Source: an uncultured Hyphomicrobiales bacterium
GTDB lineage: Bacteria; Pseudomonadota; Alphaproteobacteria; Rhizobiales; Beijerinckiaceae
Assembly (NCBI GenBank): GCA_903902915.1
Contig: CAIUWR010000040.1
Span: 58,843 to 122,842, forward strand
DNA length: 64,000 nt
Direction of reading: 5' to 3'
Made by a program: the position numbers and the translations under genes. The notes under the pieces were generated by a model, which had not been told where the DNA came from, searched no databases, and saw only the letters and a list, made by a program, of their open reading frames with translations. The number at the start of each line of letters is the position of its first letter. Positions within the stretch are counted from its first letter, which is position 1. Shown piece after piece: positions 26,796-36,162 of this stretch.

Positions 26796-29096
26796 ATGAG
26801 CGGCAAATTTCATGGACGGCGCGAAGATCATCGTCTGGTCACAGGCCGGGGGCGCTACACGTCCGACTGGAACTTTCCAGATCAGGTCTACGCCCACTTC
26901 CTGCGCGCCGACCGGGGCCATGCGGAGATTCGCGGCGTCGATGTGAGCGAAGCTTTGGCGACTCCGGGCGTTCTGGCCGTGCTCACGGGCGCGGACACCA
27001 AGGCGGCGGGCTTCGGCTCCGCCCCCTCGCTGATCCATTATCCCGGCAAGGACGGCATGAAGTTCAAGACCGTGCATCGCGAGGTGCTGGCCGAGACGCG
27101 GGTGCGCTACGTGGGGCAGGAAGTGGCCCTCGTCATCGCCATCAGCCACGCCATCGCGCAGGACGCTTCCGAGAAGATCGTGATCGATTACCACGACCTG
27201 CCCGTGGTGGTGGACGCCGAAGAGGCGCTGAAGCCCGGCGCGCCGCAGCTCTATGACCATGTGCCGAACAATCTCGTGTTCGACTTCGAATATGGCTCGA
27301 AGGAGCAGTCGGATGCAGCCTTCGCCGCCGCCGCCCATGTGACCAGGCTGGTGGTGGACGCGCCGCGCATCGTGGGCAATCCCATGGAGCCCAAGGCCGC
27401 GCTCGTGACCTATGATGCGGACAAGGATCTCTACGACCTCTACGCGCCCTCCCAGGGCATGACCATGATGCGCGGCGGCCTCTCCGTCGGCACGGGCATT
27501 CCCGAGGCGAAGCTGCGCGTTCACGCCCACGACGTGGGCGGCGGCTTTGGCATTCGCGGCGAGGCCTATTCGGAATATTGCTCGCTGCTGCTGGCCGCCA
27601 AAAAGGTCGGCCGCCCCGTGAAATGGGTCTCGACCCGCTCCGAAACCTTCCTCAGCGACCATCATGGCCGCGCCGCGAAAATGTTCGGCGAGCTGGCGCT
27701 GGACAAGGACGGCAAATTCCTCGCCGTGCGCTTCGAGTGGATCGTCAACACCGGCGGTTATCTCTCCGGTCCCGGCCCCTTCATCAACACCCTGCCGCCC
27801 TCCATGCACGCGGTGAACGTCTATACGATCCCCGTCGTGCACGGGCTGCATCGCATCGTGCTCACCAACACCACGCCCACGACCGCCTATCGCGGCGCGG
27901 CGCGTCCCAATGTGAGCTATGTCGTCGAGCGCCTCGTCGAAGAAGCCGCGCGCGAAATGGGCATCGACCGCGTCGAGATCCGTCGCATCAACGCGATCCC
28001 CCGCGAAGCCTTCCCCTACAAGACCCCCACCGGCTCCGTCTATGACAGCGGCGATCCGAAGGGCCTCATCGACGACGTCGTGCGTCATTCGGACTGGGCG
28101 GGCTATGAGGCGCGCCGTCAGGAATCGCTGTCGCGCGGCAAGCTGCGCGGCATTTCCTGCTGCGCCTTCATCGAACCTGCGGGCGGCGGCGGCAGCCCGG
28201 TGGAGGAGGTCGCCATCAAGTTCGGCGAGTCCGGCAATCCGATTCTCTACACCGTGTCCGGCCCCTCCGGGCAGGGCCACGAGACCACCTATCCAGAGAT
28301 CGTGGGCCAGGTGTTCGGCATGGACGCTGACGACATCACCCTGCGCTATTCGGACCCGGACGGCCCGGCCCAGCGCGGCGATGGCACCATCGGCTCGCGC
28401 TCCCTCATGAGCCACGGCGGCGCCCTGTTCCAGGCGGCGCATGAAGTGGTGAAAAAGGGCCGCGAACTCGCCGCCCAGCATCTGGAAGTCGGCGCGCAAG
28501 ACGTCGAATTCGCCGAGGGTAGTTACCGCGTGCGCGGCACCGATCTTTCGGTTGGCCTCGTCGAACTGTCGCGCATCTACGCCAAGGATGGCGTCAGCCC
28601 GCTCGACACCTTGTTCGAGGGGACGCAGCAGCGCTCCTTCCCCACCGGCGCCCATGTGGCGGAGGTGGAGGTCGATCCGCAGACCGGCGAAGTCGAATTG
28701 CTCAGCTATGTGGGCGTCGATGATTGCGGCAACATCATCAACCACACGCTGGCCGAAGGTCAGGTGCACGGCGGCATCATGCAGGGTCTGGGACAGGTCT
28801 TCGACGAGGTCTGCATCTATGACGAGGGCGGCCAGATGCTGACCGGCAGCTTCATGGATTACTGCATGCCGCGCGCCGCCGAGCTGAAGGGCTTGCAGCT
28901 CTTCGACCGTCCGATCCCCGCGCCCGGCAATCCGCTCGGCGCCAAGGGCGTCGGCGAAGCGGGCACCACAGGCTCCGTGCCCACCCTCGCCAATGCCGTG
29001 ATGGACGCGCTGCGCCCGATGGGCGTCAACCATGTGGATTTCCCGCTCTCGCCCTCGCGCATCTGGAACGCCATTCAGAACGGCAAGGCGGTCTGA
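26796..29096 (+). CDS. Xanthine dehydrogenase-family molybdopterin-binding subunit
   Basis: The large catalytic subunit of a molybdenum hydroxylase, 766 residues. Visible features are the N-terminal Ald_Xan_dh_C domain (GRGRYTSDW, VRYVGQEVALVIA), the cofactor-binding glycine runs (HDVGGGFGIRG, TAYRGAARP, SGQGHETTYPEI) and the late catalytic-glutamate motif GAKGVGEAGT. The loop sequence is not the AYXCSFR of true CO dehydrogenase. The FAD and iron-sulfur subunits that normally accompany it are absent on both sides. A terminator follows directly. GGGAGG precedes the ATG. Confidence 0.9.
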   Translation: MSGKFHGRREDHRLVTGRGRYTSDWNFPDQVYAHFLRADRGHAEIRGVDVSEALATPGVLAVLTGADTKAAGFGSAPSLIHYPGKDGMKFKTVHREVLAETRVRYVGQEVALVIAISHAIAQDASEKIVIDYHDLPVVVDAEEALKPGAPQLYDHVPNNLVFDFEYGSKEQSDAAFAAAAHVTRLVVDAPRIVGNPMEPKAALVTYDADKDLYDLYAPSQGMTMMRGGLSVGTGIPEAKLRVHAHDVGGGFGIRGEAYSEYCSLLLAAKKVGRPVKWVSTRSETFLSDHHGRAAKMFGELALDKDGKFLAVRFEWIVNTGGYLSGPGPFINTLPPSMHAVNVYTIPVVHGLHRIVLTNTTPTTAYRGAARPNVSYVVERLVEEAAREMGIDRVEIRRINAIPREAFPYKTPTGSVYDSGDPKGLIDDVVRHSDWAGYEARRQESLSRGKLRGISCCAFIEPAGGGGSPVEEVAIKFGESGNPILYTVSGPSGQGHETTYPEIVGQVFGMDADDITLRYSDPDGPAQRGDGTIGSRSLMSHGGALFQAAHEVVKKGRELAAQHLEVGAQDVEFAEGSYRVRGTDLSVGLVELSRIYAKDGVSPLDTLFEGTQQRSFPTGAHVAEVEVDPQTGEVELLSYVGVDDCGNIINHTLAEGQVHGGIMQGLGQVFDEVCIYDEGGQMLTGSFMDYCMPRAAELKGLQLFDRPIPAPGNPLGAKGVGEAGTTGSVPTLANAVMDALRPMGVNHVDFPLSPSRIWNAIQNGKAV

Positions 29097-29117
29097 TCCA
29101 CCTGCGCGCAGGCAATC

Positions 29118-29158
29118 AAAAGGTCGGCGGCTTCACAAGCCGTCGGCCTTTTGTTTTT
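29118..29158 (+). terminator. Rho-independent terminator after the molybdopterin subunit gene
   Basis: A 16-pair stem (left arm 29118-29133, right arm 29137-29152, loop CAC) with two G-T wobbles is followed by GTTTTT. It ends the hydroxylase transcript and implies separate transcription of the Rieske gene. Confidence 0.85.
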
Positions 29159-29218
29159 GGGGCGCGTTGACAAGATGGCGGCCGCCCTTAGTCTGCCCGA
29201 CAACAAAGGGAGAGACCG

Positions 29219-30247
29219 ATGGGCGCGCAGCCGTTTCTGAAAAACCAGTGGTATGTCAGCGCCCGCGCCCATGAGCTGAACCGCAAGCCGCTCGCGCGCA
29301 TGATCTGCCATGAGCCCATCGTCTTCTATCGCCGCGAGGACGGACAGGCCGTGGCCTTGTCGGACCGCTGTCCGCATCGGCAATATCCGTTGTCCAAAGG
29401 TCAGCTCATCCATGACCAGATCGAATGCGGCTACCACGGGCTGCGCTTTGGCCCCGATGGCGCCTGCAAGCTGATCCCCGCGCAAAAATCCGTGCCCGAT
29501 GGTTTTGGCGCGCGCGCTTATCCCGTCGTCGAGCGCAATGGGCTGGTCCATGTCTGGATGGGCGAAGCGGCCTTGGCCGATCCGGCGCTGATCCCGGATT
29601 TCCCTGAAAATGGCGGGCCGGGCTGGGCGGCGGAGACCGATCATCTGCTGGTTGAAGCCAACTGGCGGCTCATCGTCGACAATCTGATGGATCTCACCCA
29701 TCTGACTTTCGTGCACAAGACCACGCTCGCCTCCAGCGGCATTCAGGAAAATCCGCTCGTCGTCACGGTTGATGGCGATGTGGTGCGCGCGCGGCGCGAG
29801 ATGCGCAATGTCGAGCCCGCGCCGATCTTCCGCACCATGCGGCACTTCCATGGCAATATAGATCGCTTCCAGAATTTAAGTTTCCTGCCGCCCAACCATG
29901 TGCATATCCGGCTGGAGGCCTGCCCGACAGGCGTGAAGGACGATCCCGATCTCGTGCATCATGTGGTGCTGAATCATCTGACGCCGGAGACCGACCGAAC
30001 CACCCATTATTTCTGGTCGATCTGTCGGCGCATGCATGTCAACGATCCCAAGGTGGGCGATCTGCTCAAGCGCATGAACGCCACCGCTTTCGAGGAAGAC
30101 AAACATATCCTCGCCGACCAGCAGAAAATGATCGACAGCGATCCGCAGGGCGGGGTGCTCGTCAATCTGGAAGCTGATAAAGCGGTGAGCGCGGTGCGGC
30201 GCATCATCCGTCGCAAGTTGCAGGACGAGGCGGCGCCGCCCGCCTGA
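29219..30247 (+). CDS. Rieske aromatic oxygenase, VanA-like (vanillate O-demethylase oxygenase type)
   Basis: A 342-residue oxygenase component. The Rieske [2Fe-2S] ligands are C51 and H53 (CPH) and C70 and H73 (CGYH). The mononuclear iron site has D158, H161 and H166 in NLMDLTHLTFVH. Length and motif spacing fit the VanA/type IA group that O-demethylates or hydroxylates methoxylated aromatics. The matching reductase (VanB) is not adjacent. It lies 14 bases ahead of an alcohol dehydrogenase, so the pair may act in sequence on one aromatic substrate. Confidence 0.9.
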   Translation: MGAQPFLKNQWYVSARAHELNRKPLARMICHEPIVFYRREDGQAVALSDRCPHRQYPLSKGQLIHDQIECGYHGLRFGPDGACKLIPAQKSVPDGFGARAYPVVERNGLVHVWMGEAALADPALIPDFPENGGPGWAAETDHLLVEANWRLIVDNLMDLTHLTFVHKTTLASSGIQENPLVVTVDGDVVRARREMRNVEPAPIFRTMRHFHGNIDRFQNLSFLPPNHVHIRLEACPTGVKDDPDLVHHVVLNHLTPETDRTTHYFWSICRRMHVNDPKVGDLLKRMNATAFEEDKHILADQQKMIDSDPQGGVLVNLEADKAVSAVRRIIRRKLQDEAAPPA

Positions 30248-30261
30248 ATGGAGCGTTTGAA

Positions 30262-31368
30262 ATGAACATGCGTGCGGCGGTCTTGCGCGGCCAATCTCTC
30301 TCCATGCCCATCGAATGCGTCGCCATCGACGAGCCGCGCGCGAACGAAGTGCTGGTGCGCGTGGTCGCCACCGGCATCTGCCACACCGACATCAAGGTCG
30401 CGATGGTCCCCGGCCTCTCGCCGCGCCCCATCGTGCTCGGCCATGAGGGCGCGGGCGTCGTCGAGAAAGTGGGCGCCAATGTGCGCAAGCTCGCCGTCGG
30501 CGATCATGTGGTGCTGACCTTCGATTCCTGCGGCCAGTGCCCCACCTGCGTCGCGGGCAAGCCCTCTTATTGCTACGAGGTCGCCGCCGTGTGTTTTGGC
30601 GGCAAGCGGCTCGATGGCTCGACCACGCTGACCTGCAACCACGAAGCGGTGCACGGCAATTTCTTCGGCCAGTCCTCCTTCGCCACCCACGCCATCGCCA
30701 ACGAGCGCAACGCCATCAAGGTGCGCAAGGACGCGCCGCTGGAACTGCTGGGGCCGCTGGGCTGCGGCTTGCAGACGGGCGCGGGCGCGGTGTTGAATTC
30801 ATTGCGCCTTGGCGCGGGCCAGACCATCGCGGTCTTCGGCACGGGCGCTGTGGGTCTTGCGGCGGTCATGGCGGCGCGCATTGCGGGCGCGGCGAAAATC
30901 TTCGCCATCGACATCGCGCCCGAGCGCCTTGCGCTGGCGCGCGAATTGGGCGCAACCCATGTCGTCAATGGCGCCAGCGAAGACGCGCTGGCGGTGATTT
31001 TGGGGGAGACCGGACGCGGCGTGGATTTCAGCCTCGACACGACGGCGGTGGAGGCGGTGGCCCGTCAGGCCATCGAATGCGTGGGCCCGCTGGGAACCTG
31101 CGGCCTCATCGCGAATAAAGGCCCGACGCAGACCGTGCCGGTGAACATCCTGAGCGCCATGCTGCGCGGCCGCTCCGTGCGCGGCATCGTGCAGGGCGAC
31201 AGCGTGCCGGACATCTTCATCCCGCGTCTGGTGGATTTCTTCATGGGGGGACAATTCCCCTTCGACAAGCTCGTGCGCTTTTATGAGTTCGAGCAGATCA
31301 ATGAGGCCATGCACGATGCGGAGACGGGCGTCGCGATCAAGCCGGTGTTGAAAATTAGTCGCATTTGA
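30262..31368 (+). CDS. Zinc-dependent alcohol dehydrogenase (aryl-alcohol type)
   Basis: A 368-residue medium-chain dehydrogenase. Catalytic zinc ligands are C40 and H61/E62 (GHEGAG). The structural zinc lobe has C90, C93, C96 and C104 in SCGQCPTCVAGKPSYC. The Rossmann motif is VFGTGAVGLAAVMAA. The sequence resembles benzyl-alcohol dehydrogenases (XylB/AreB), which fits the Rieske oxygenase gene directly upstream. Substrate assignment is inference. Confidence 0.88.
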   Translation: MNMRAAVLRGQSLSMPIECVAIDEPRANEVLVRVVATGICHTDIKVAMVPGLSPRPIVLGHEGAGVVEKVGANVRKLAVGDHVVLTFDSCGQCPTCVAGKPSYCYEVAAVCFGGKRLDGSTTLTCNHEAVHGNFFGQSSFATHAIANERNAIKVRKDAPLELLGPLGCGLQTGAGAVLNSLRLGAGQTIAVFGTGAVGLAAVMAARIAGAAKIFAIDIAPERLALARELGATHVVNGASEDALAVILGETGRGVDFSLDTTAVEAVARQAIECVGPLGTCGLIANKGPTQTVPVNILSAMLRGRSVRGIVQGDSVPDIFIPRLVDFFMGGQFPFDKLVRFYEFEQINEAMHDAETGVAIKPVLKISRI

Positions 31369-31393
31369 TCCGCGCCAACTATCAGCATGCGTG

Positions 31394-31532
31394 GACCCCC
31401 ACCCCGCACCCCTCCCCACAAGGGGGAGGGGAAAATGGCAGGCATTTCAAGTAGATAATTCAGATCGTTAGCTGCATACCCGCCCCCTTGTGGGGAGGGT
31501 CGGCCGCGCCAGCGGACGGGGTGGGGGTCGCG
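31394..31532. repeat. Paired palindromic intergenic repeat, copy C
   Basis: A short arm (31394-31432, direct) and a long arm (31480-31532, inverted) flank about 47 bases. Here the GACCCCC ends point outward, the opposite of copies A and B. The spacer shares ATAATTCAGA and TTAGC-TGCA with copy D read on the other strand, so C and D are one composite type. It lies between convergent adh and rsmD. Confidence 0.75.
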
Positions 31533-31579
31533 GAATGCTGATCGTGGGCCCGGTTCAACGCGAATTGAACCCGCCATGA

Positions 31580-32134
31580 TCACACCGCCCGCAAAAACAC
31601 CACCTGCGTGCTTCCATAGACCCGGCGTTCCAGCTCCTCGAACCCCTCGGGCGCCTCGAAGGCGGCCTCGGTGCTTTCCTCCACCACGCAGAGCGCGTCT
31701 TTCGCCAGCCAGCCGCCGTCGCGCAGCGACAGCAGGCTGGGTTCGGCCAGACGCTTGCCATAGGGCGGGTCGAGGAAGGCCAGCGTATAGGGCTCCTGCG
31801 GCGGCATGGGGCCGAGTTTGGTGGCGTCGCGGCGGAAGATCCGCGAGACGCCGCCCAGACCCAGCGCATCCACATTGCCCCGCACCAAAGCGCGCCCCTC
31901 CGTCGTGTCATCGACGAAGAGGGTGAACTGCGCCCCGCGTGACAGCGCCTCGATGCCCAGAGCCCCCGTGCCCGCAAACAGATCGAGGACGCGGGCGCCG
32001 TCGCTCGCATCCCCATAGGCATGGGCCAGAACGTTGAAGATCGCCTCGCGCAGCCGGTCGGACGTCGGCCGGACCTCAGGCCCGGTCGGCGCGATCAGGT
32101 TGCGCCCGCGCATCTCTCCCCCAATGATCCGCAT
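31580..32134 (-). CDS. rsmD: 16S rRNA (guanine(966)-N2)-methyltransferase
   Basis: Methylates G966 of 16S rRNA using SAM. The 184-residue protein has the opening MRIIGGEMRGR, VRPTSDRLREAIFN, the SAM motif DLFAGTGALG (51-60) and the catalytic DPPYG (122-126). It lies six bases downstream of the pseudouridine synthase gene and is surely co-transcribed with it. Confidence 0.94.
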   Translation of the reverse strand: MRIIGGEMRGRNLIAPTGPEVRPTSDRLREAIFNVLAHAYGDASDGARVLDLFAGTGALGIEALSRGAQFTLFVDDTTEGRALVRGNVDALGLGGVSRIFRRDATKLGPMPPQEPYTLAFLDPPYGKRLAEPSLLSLRDGGWLAKDALCVVEESTEAAFEAPEGFEELERRVYGSTQVVFLRAV

Positions 32135-32140
32135 GTGGCC

Positions 32141-34294
32141 TCAGCGCTCCTTGCGCGGACCGCGCGGCTTGTCGCCGCCGGAACGCCCAGCAGGCTTGCC
32201 GCCCGTGGGCCGCCCGCCGGGACGCCCACCTGCGCCGCCAGGACGACCAGCGCCACCACCGGGACGCCCGCCAGCGCCACCGGGACGGCCAGGGCCGCCG
32301 GGGGGCTTGCGGAAGGGCTTGTCGCCGCCGCCTGCACGATCTTCACGCGGCTTGAAGGTGCGTTCGCCTTCAGCGCGCGGCTTGAAGCTGCGCTCGCCTT
32401 CAGCGCGAGGTTTGCGGAATGGCTTGTCGCCGCCCGCACGATCCTCACGGGGTTTGAAGGTGCGCTCACCCTCGGCACGCGGCTTGAAGCTGCGCTCGCC
32501 TTCAGCGCGAGGTTTGCGGAACGGCTTGTCGCCGCCTGCACGATCTTCGCGCGGCTTGAAGCTGCGCTCGCCTTCAGCGCGGGGCTTGCGGAACGGCTTG
32601 TCGCCACCCGCACGATCTTCGCGCGGCTTGAACGTGCGCTCGCCCTCGGGGCGCGGATTGCGCTCAGCGGCGAAGCGACGGCCATTGCGCGAAGCGCTGG
32701 CCTCTTCGCTGATGGCGGCCTGTTTCGGGTTGGCGTGAACCACGCGCTCCACCCTGACGGCGCGGCCCTTGCGGTCGGCGGTCTCTTGCCGCTCCACGCG
32801 CTTGCGCGGGCCGCTGCGGGCTTCGTCGCGGCCGGTTTCGCGCAGGGTCGAAACGTGCATGCGCGCGCCGGGCTTCGGGCGGCCCAACTGCTTGCGCTCG
32901 GGCTCGGGTTCGCGCGGCGTGAAGGAACGACGCTCGCCCGAATCGCTGCGCGGACGCCGCTCGGGGCGCTCGCCACGGTCACGCGGGGCTTCACGGGCGC
33001 GGTCGCGACCCCTTGCGGGGGCCGGGGGCTCCTCGATCACGTAATCGAAGATGGGCGCCTCGAAATCGACGCCGGCTTCCAAAGCGAGGGCCTCGCCCAG
33101 CTGATCCTTCAGAATGCGGGTCTTGATTTCTTCGACGCCGCCCTCGGCCAATTCGCCGAGCTGGAAGGGGCCGAAGGAGAGGCGGATGAGGCGGTTGACC
33201 TCAAGCCCGATATTCTCCAGCACCCGCTTGATTTCGCGGTTCTTGCCTTCGCGCAGGCCCAAGGTCAGCCAGCTGTTTGCGCCCTGCGTGCGGTCGAGCG
33301 TGGCGTCGATGCCCGCATAGTCGATTCCGTCCACGGTGACGCCTTCGCCCAGCGCGTCGAGCTGGGCCTGATCGGTGTCGCCATGGGCGCGCACGCGGTA
33401 GCGCCGCAGCCAGCCGGTGGCGGGCAGTTCCAGCAGGCGCGCCAGCCCGCCGTCATTGGTGAGCAGCAGCAGACCCTCGGTGTTGATGTCGAGGCGCCCC
33501 ACGGTGACGACGCGCGGCAGAGTCTTGGGCAGCACATCGAAAATCGTCGGGCGGCCCTCGGGGTCGCTGACCGTGGTCACGAGGCCGCGCGGCTTGTGGA
33601 ACAGCCAGAGCCGCGTGCGCTCGCGATGGGGCATGGGCGCGCCATCGACCACGACCTGGTCCTTGGGGCCGACATTGAGGGCGGCGCTGTCGATGACGAC
33701 GCCATTCACCGCGACGCGCCCCGCCGCGATCCATTCCTCGGCGTCGCGGCGCGAGCACAGGCCCACGCGCGCCATGACCTTGGCGATCCGCTCCTCGCCC
33801 TCGGCGCGCTCCACCGTGCGCACATTGGAGGCGTTGGGTTTGTTCTTGCTGAAATTGGCCTGGCGGCGCTGCGGAGCCTCCTTGCGCTCGCCGAAAGGCT
33901 TGCGGTCGCCAGAAGGTTTGCGCTCTGCGAAGGATTTGCGCTCCCCATAGGGCTTCTTGTCGCCGAAGGGCTTGCGATCCCCAAAAGATTTGCGCTCGCC
34001 ATAAGGCTTGCGCGCGCCCGCCTCGCCCTCTTTTTCGGGCGGCAGGCCATCGCGCACGATCCGGCGCTCGCCCTCGTCCCAGACCGAGCGGCTGCGCTCC
34101 TTCGCGACGGGGCTCCATGCGCTGGATCCCTGTTTTTCGTCGCGGTTGCGGTTGAAGCCGCCCGGGGCCGAACGTGGCTTGTCGCCCCCGTCCTTGCCAA
34201 AGGTGCGGCCGGGGGGACGCCCTGGTGGGCGTCCGGCTGCGCCACCGCCAGGTTTCCGGGGGCGGCTCTTGTCGTCATCGCGTTTGTCGTTCAT
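32141..34294 (-). CDS. RluB/RsuA-type 23S rRNA pseudouridine synthase with long disordered tails
   Basis: A 717-residue protein; the enzyme core is only about residues 165-410. An S4 RNA-binding domain ([21 protein letters not shown]) is followed by the RsuA-type catalytic domain ([17 protein letters not shown] with the catalytic aspartate, then [17 protein letters not shown]). The N-terminal 160 residues hold [19 protein letters not shown] repeats, and the last 300 are R/K/G-rich, with near-identical repeats of about 24 residues and a GRPGG tail. E. coli RluB is about 290 residues. Such tails are known in alphaproteobacterial homologues and probably bind RNA. Confidence 0.9.
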   Translation of the reverse strand: MNDKRDDDKSRPRKPGGGAAGRPPGRPPGRTFGKDGGDKPRSAPGGFNRNRDEKQGSSAWSPVAKERSRSVWDEGERRIVRDGLPPEKEGEAGARKPYGERKSFGDRKPFGDKKPYGERKSFAERKPSGDRKPFGERKEAPQRRQANFSKNKPNASNVRTVERAEGEERIAKVMARVGLCSRRDAEEWIAAGRVAVNGVVIDSAALNVGPKDQVVVDGAPMPHRERTRLWLFHKPRGLVTTVSDPEGRPTIFDVLPKTLPRVVTVGRLDINTEGLLLLTNDGGLARLLELPATGWLRRYRVRAHGDTDQAQLDALGEGVTVDGIDYAGIDATLDRTQGANSWLTLGLREGKNREIKRVLENIGLEVNRLIRLSFGPFQLGELAEGGVEEIKTRILKDQLGEALALEAGVDFEAPIFDYVIEEPPAPARGRDRAREAPRDRGERPERRPRSDSGERRSFTPREPEPERKQLGRPKPGARMHVSTLRETGRDEARSGPRKRVERQETADRKGRAVRVERVVHANPKQAAISEEASASRNGRRFAAERNPRPEGERTFKPREDRAGGDKPFRKPRAEGERSFKPREDRAGGDKPFRKPRAEGERSFKPRAEGERTFKPREDRAGGDKPFRKPRAEGERSFKPRAEGERTFKPREDRAGGGDKPFRKPPGGPGRPGGAGGRPGGGAGRPGGAGGRPGGRPTGGKPAGRSGGDKPRGPRKER
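32306..32660 (-). repeat. In-frame tandem repeats in the pseudouridine synthase tail
   Basis: At least four near-identical units encode [17 protein letters not shown] plus a RAEGERS/T linker, some with the FKPRAEGER half-unit doubled. The DNA repeats are also near-identical, so unit number is likely to vary between strains by slippage or recombination. Confidence 0.85.
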
Positions 34295-34344
34295 GCCTCC
34301 TGATAGCAGAGGGGCGCCCCGAGGGGGAGCAGGAATATCGATTC

Positions 34345-34806
34345 ATGTCATCAAAGGCCGCAATCGCCTCCGATCCACTGACCCGCGCCTTCGACGAGGC
34401 GCGTGCGGCGGGGGCGCGTGGGGAGGTGCCGGTGGGGGCGGTGGTGGTGAAGGACGGCGCTGTGATCGCCGCTGCGGGAAACCGCACGCTCGCCGACCGC
34501 GACCCGACCGCCCATGCCGAAGTGCTCGCCATCCGCGCCGCCTGCGCGACGCTGGGCAGCGAGCGGCTGGTGGGCTGCGACCTCTATGTGACGCTGGAGC
34601 CCTGCGCCATGTGCGCGGGCGCCATCTCCTTCGCCCGCCTGCGCCGCGTCTATTACGCAGCGCCCGACCCCAAGGGCGGCGCCCTCGACCACGGCCCCCG
34701 CTTCTTCATGCAGCCCACCTGCCACCACGCCCCGGAGGTCTATGGCGGCTTGCGGGAGGGCGAGGCGGCGGCGTTGTTGCGGGGGTTTTTCAGGGGGAAG
34801 AGGTAG
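34345..34806 (+). CDS. tadA: tRNA adenosine(34) deaminase
   Basis: Converts wobble adenosine to inosine in tRNA-Arg(ACG). The 153-residue cytidine-deaminase-fold protein has zinc ligand H57 and proton-shuttling E59 in HAE, and C87 and C90 in PCAMC. The usual VPVGAVVV stretch is near residue 28. The ATG at 34345 is chosen by family alignment; the frame is open further upstream across the divergent gene. It is divergent from the pseudouridine synthase, with 50 bases between starts. Confidence 0.93.
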   Translation: MSSKAAIASDPLTRAFDEARAAGARGEVPVGAVVVKDGAVIAAAGNRTLADRDPTAHAEVLAIRAACATLGSERLVGCDLYVTLEPCAMCAGAISFARLRRVYYAAPDPKGGALDHGPRFFMQPTCHHAPEVYGGLREGEAAALLRGFFRGKR

Positions 34807-34877
34807 GTCATTATCAAAGGCGGAAATGCGCGATCCCCGACATGCTTTCAAACGCGAGGATTTTCCGCGTCTGGAAT

Positions 34878-34907
34878 TTGACTTTTTATTGCCCTCAATG
34901 ATCTAAT
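34878..34907 (+). promoter_or_regulatory. Probable promoter for the small lipoprotein gene
   Basis: TTGACT (34878-34883) and TCTAAT (34902-34907), 18 bases apart, match sigma-70 boxes well and lie 40 bases ahead of the lipoprotein start in locally AT-rich DNA. Confidence 0.45.
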
Positions 34908-34946
34908 GCGAAGATTAAGTTGAAAGATCAGGCGGTGGGGGAGAAA

Positions 34947-35285
34947 ATGACAATAAAAAAGAAGCTAATGATAGGAATTATAACATCAGTCGTCCTATCT
35001 GCATGTGCAAAACGTCCGGACGCGATTGTTCCCGTAGCTATCCCTATAGCCGCTTATTCGAATTTGAATTGCAAGCAATTGGCTGCCGAGATGCTTACGG
35101 AGCAAGAGAATTTGGCTGCCATGTCAAATGCTCAAAATCAGGCTGCTACGGCGGATGCGGTTGGCGTGTTTCTGCTTGGCATACCTGCGGGAAGTGTGAC
35201 CGGGGGAGATAAAGAAGGTCAGGTCGCTGTAGCCAAAGGTAAAGTTCAGGCCATTGAAAACACGATAAAAAGCAAGGGCTGTTGA
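34947..35285 (+). CDS. Small putative lipoprotein, low GC
   Basis: A 112-residue protein with a short basic start (MTIKKK), a hydrophobic signal and the lipobox LSAC, so the mature protein would begin at the cysteine near residue 19. The remainder (YSNLNCKQLAAEM...NQAATADAVGVFLLGIPAGSVTGGDKEGQVAVAKGKVQAI) matches a recurrent family of small alphaproteobacterial and phage-associated lipoproteins of unknown function. The ATG at 34947 has GGGGGAG upstream. Gene and leader are clearly richer in A and T than their neighbours, which suggests acquisition by transfer. Confidence 0.75.
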   Translation: MTIKKKLMIGIITSVVLSACAKRPDAIVPVAIPIAAYSNLNCKQLAAEMLTEQENLAAMSNAQNQAATADAVGVFLLGIPAGSVTGGDKEGQVAVAKGKVQAIENTIKSKGC

Positions 35286-35286
35286 T

Positions 35287-36162
35287 CTACGCTCGATTGA
35301 GGCTCTCCAGCCTTTCCCCCAGCGCCCTCTTCACTTCCTCGCGCAGATGCTCCGCCGCTTCCAGAATCTTCACCGCGCGGAAGAAGTCGAGGGTGCGGAA
35401 GGTCTGGACCTTCGGGATCAGCAGGATGTCGGGGGCGTCGGTTTTCAGCATTTCGCGGGTGATGGCGCCTTGCAGGATTTGCGCGGCGCCGAACATGGCC
35501 TCGAAAGGCCTGGGGCTCGCCGCCTCCAGCCCTATGGGCCCCATGGTCACATCGCAGGCCACGATCACCGCCGCGCGGCCGATCAGGGCGCGATAGGGCA
35601 GGGGATTGGTGACGCCGCCGTCCACCAGATACATGCCGTCCGCCGACACCGGCTTCACCAGCCCGGCAATCGCCATGGAGCCCGCCACGGCGGGGGCCAG
35701 CGGCCCGGTTTCGAACAGAGCGTCGCGTCGCCCGTGGAAATCCGTCGCCACGGCGGTTAAGGGGATCGCCAGTTGCTCGAAACGGTCGGGCACCTGTGCG
35801 GGCCATACGAGGTCGAGCAGCTTTTCCCCATCGATCAGCACCGGATTGGCGCCCAGCCCCGAGAGCAGATCGGAAAAGCGCCCCACCCGCGCGCGCAACA
35901 GTTGCGTCATGAAATTGGCGCGGTTGCGCAGCAGGCCCAGCGCATGGGCGCGCAATTGCTTGCCGGTGACGCCCGCCGCATAAGCCGCGCCGATGACGGC
36001 GCCCATCGAGCTGCCTGCGATGGCGACGGGCTTCACGCCCAATTCGTCCAGCGCCTCCAGCACCACGATATGGGCGAGGCCGCGCGCGCCGCCTGCGCCA
36101 AGGGCGAGGCCGACGCCTTCGGGTTTGGGGAGCAATGCGGGCAGCGGTGGGGAAAAGGTCAC
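35287..36162 (-). CDS. Patatin-like phospholipase family protein
   Basis: A 291-residue serine acyl hydrolase. It has the oxyanion motif GAGGARG near residue 22, the nucleophile in GSSMG near residue 51 and the dyad aspartate in DGGVTNPLP near residue 180. There is no signal peptide, so it is probably cytosolic or membrane-associated like RssA. Its start overlaps the upstream alpha/beta hydrolase by four bases (ATGA), so the two are coupled. Confidence 0.88.
   Translation of the reverse strand: MTFSPPLPALLPKPEGVGLALGAGGARGLAHIVVLEALDELGVKPVAIAGSSMGAVIGAAYAAGVTGKQLRAHALGLLRNRANFMTQLLRARVGRFSDLLSGLGANPVLIDGEKLLDLVWPAQVPDRFEQLAIPLTAVATDFHGRRDALFETGPLAPAVAGSMAIAGLVKPVSADGMYLVDGGVTNPLPYRALIGRAAVIVACDVTMGPIGLEAASPRPFEAMFGAAQILQGAITREMLKTDAPDILLIPKVQTFRTLDFFRAVKILEAAEHLREEVKRALGERLESLNRA

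Noticed and set aside
25371..29033. A 1220-codon open frame on the minus strand opposite the molybdopterin subunit and helicase genes
   Set aside because: It is a mirror of GC-rich coding DNA: low-complexity His/Ala/Gly/Arg composition, no motif, and the plus strand carries two well-recognised proteins.
32021..34303. A 760-codon plus-strand frame opposite the pseudouridine synthase, with repeats
   Set aside because: Its repeats are only the complement of the in-frame repeats of the real gene.
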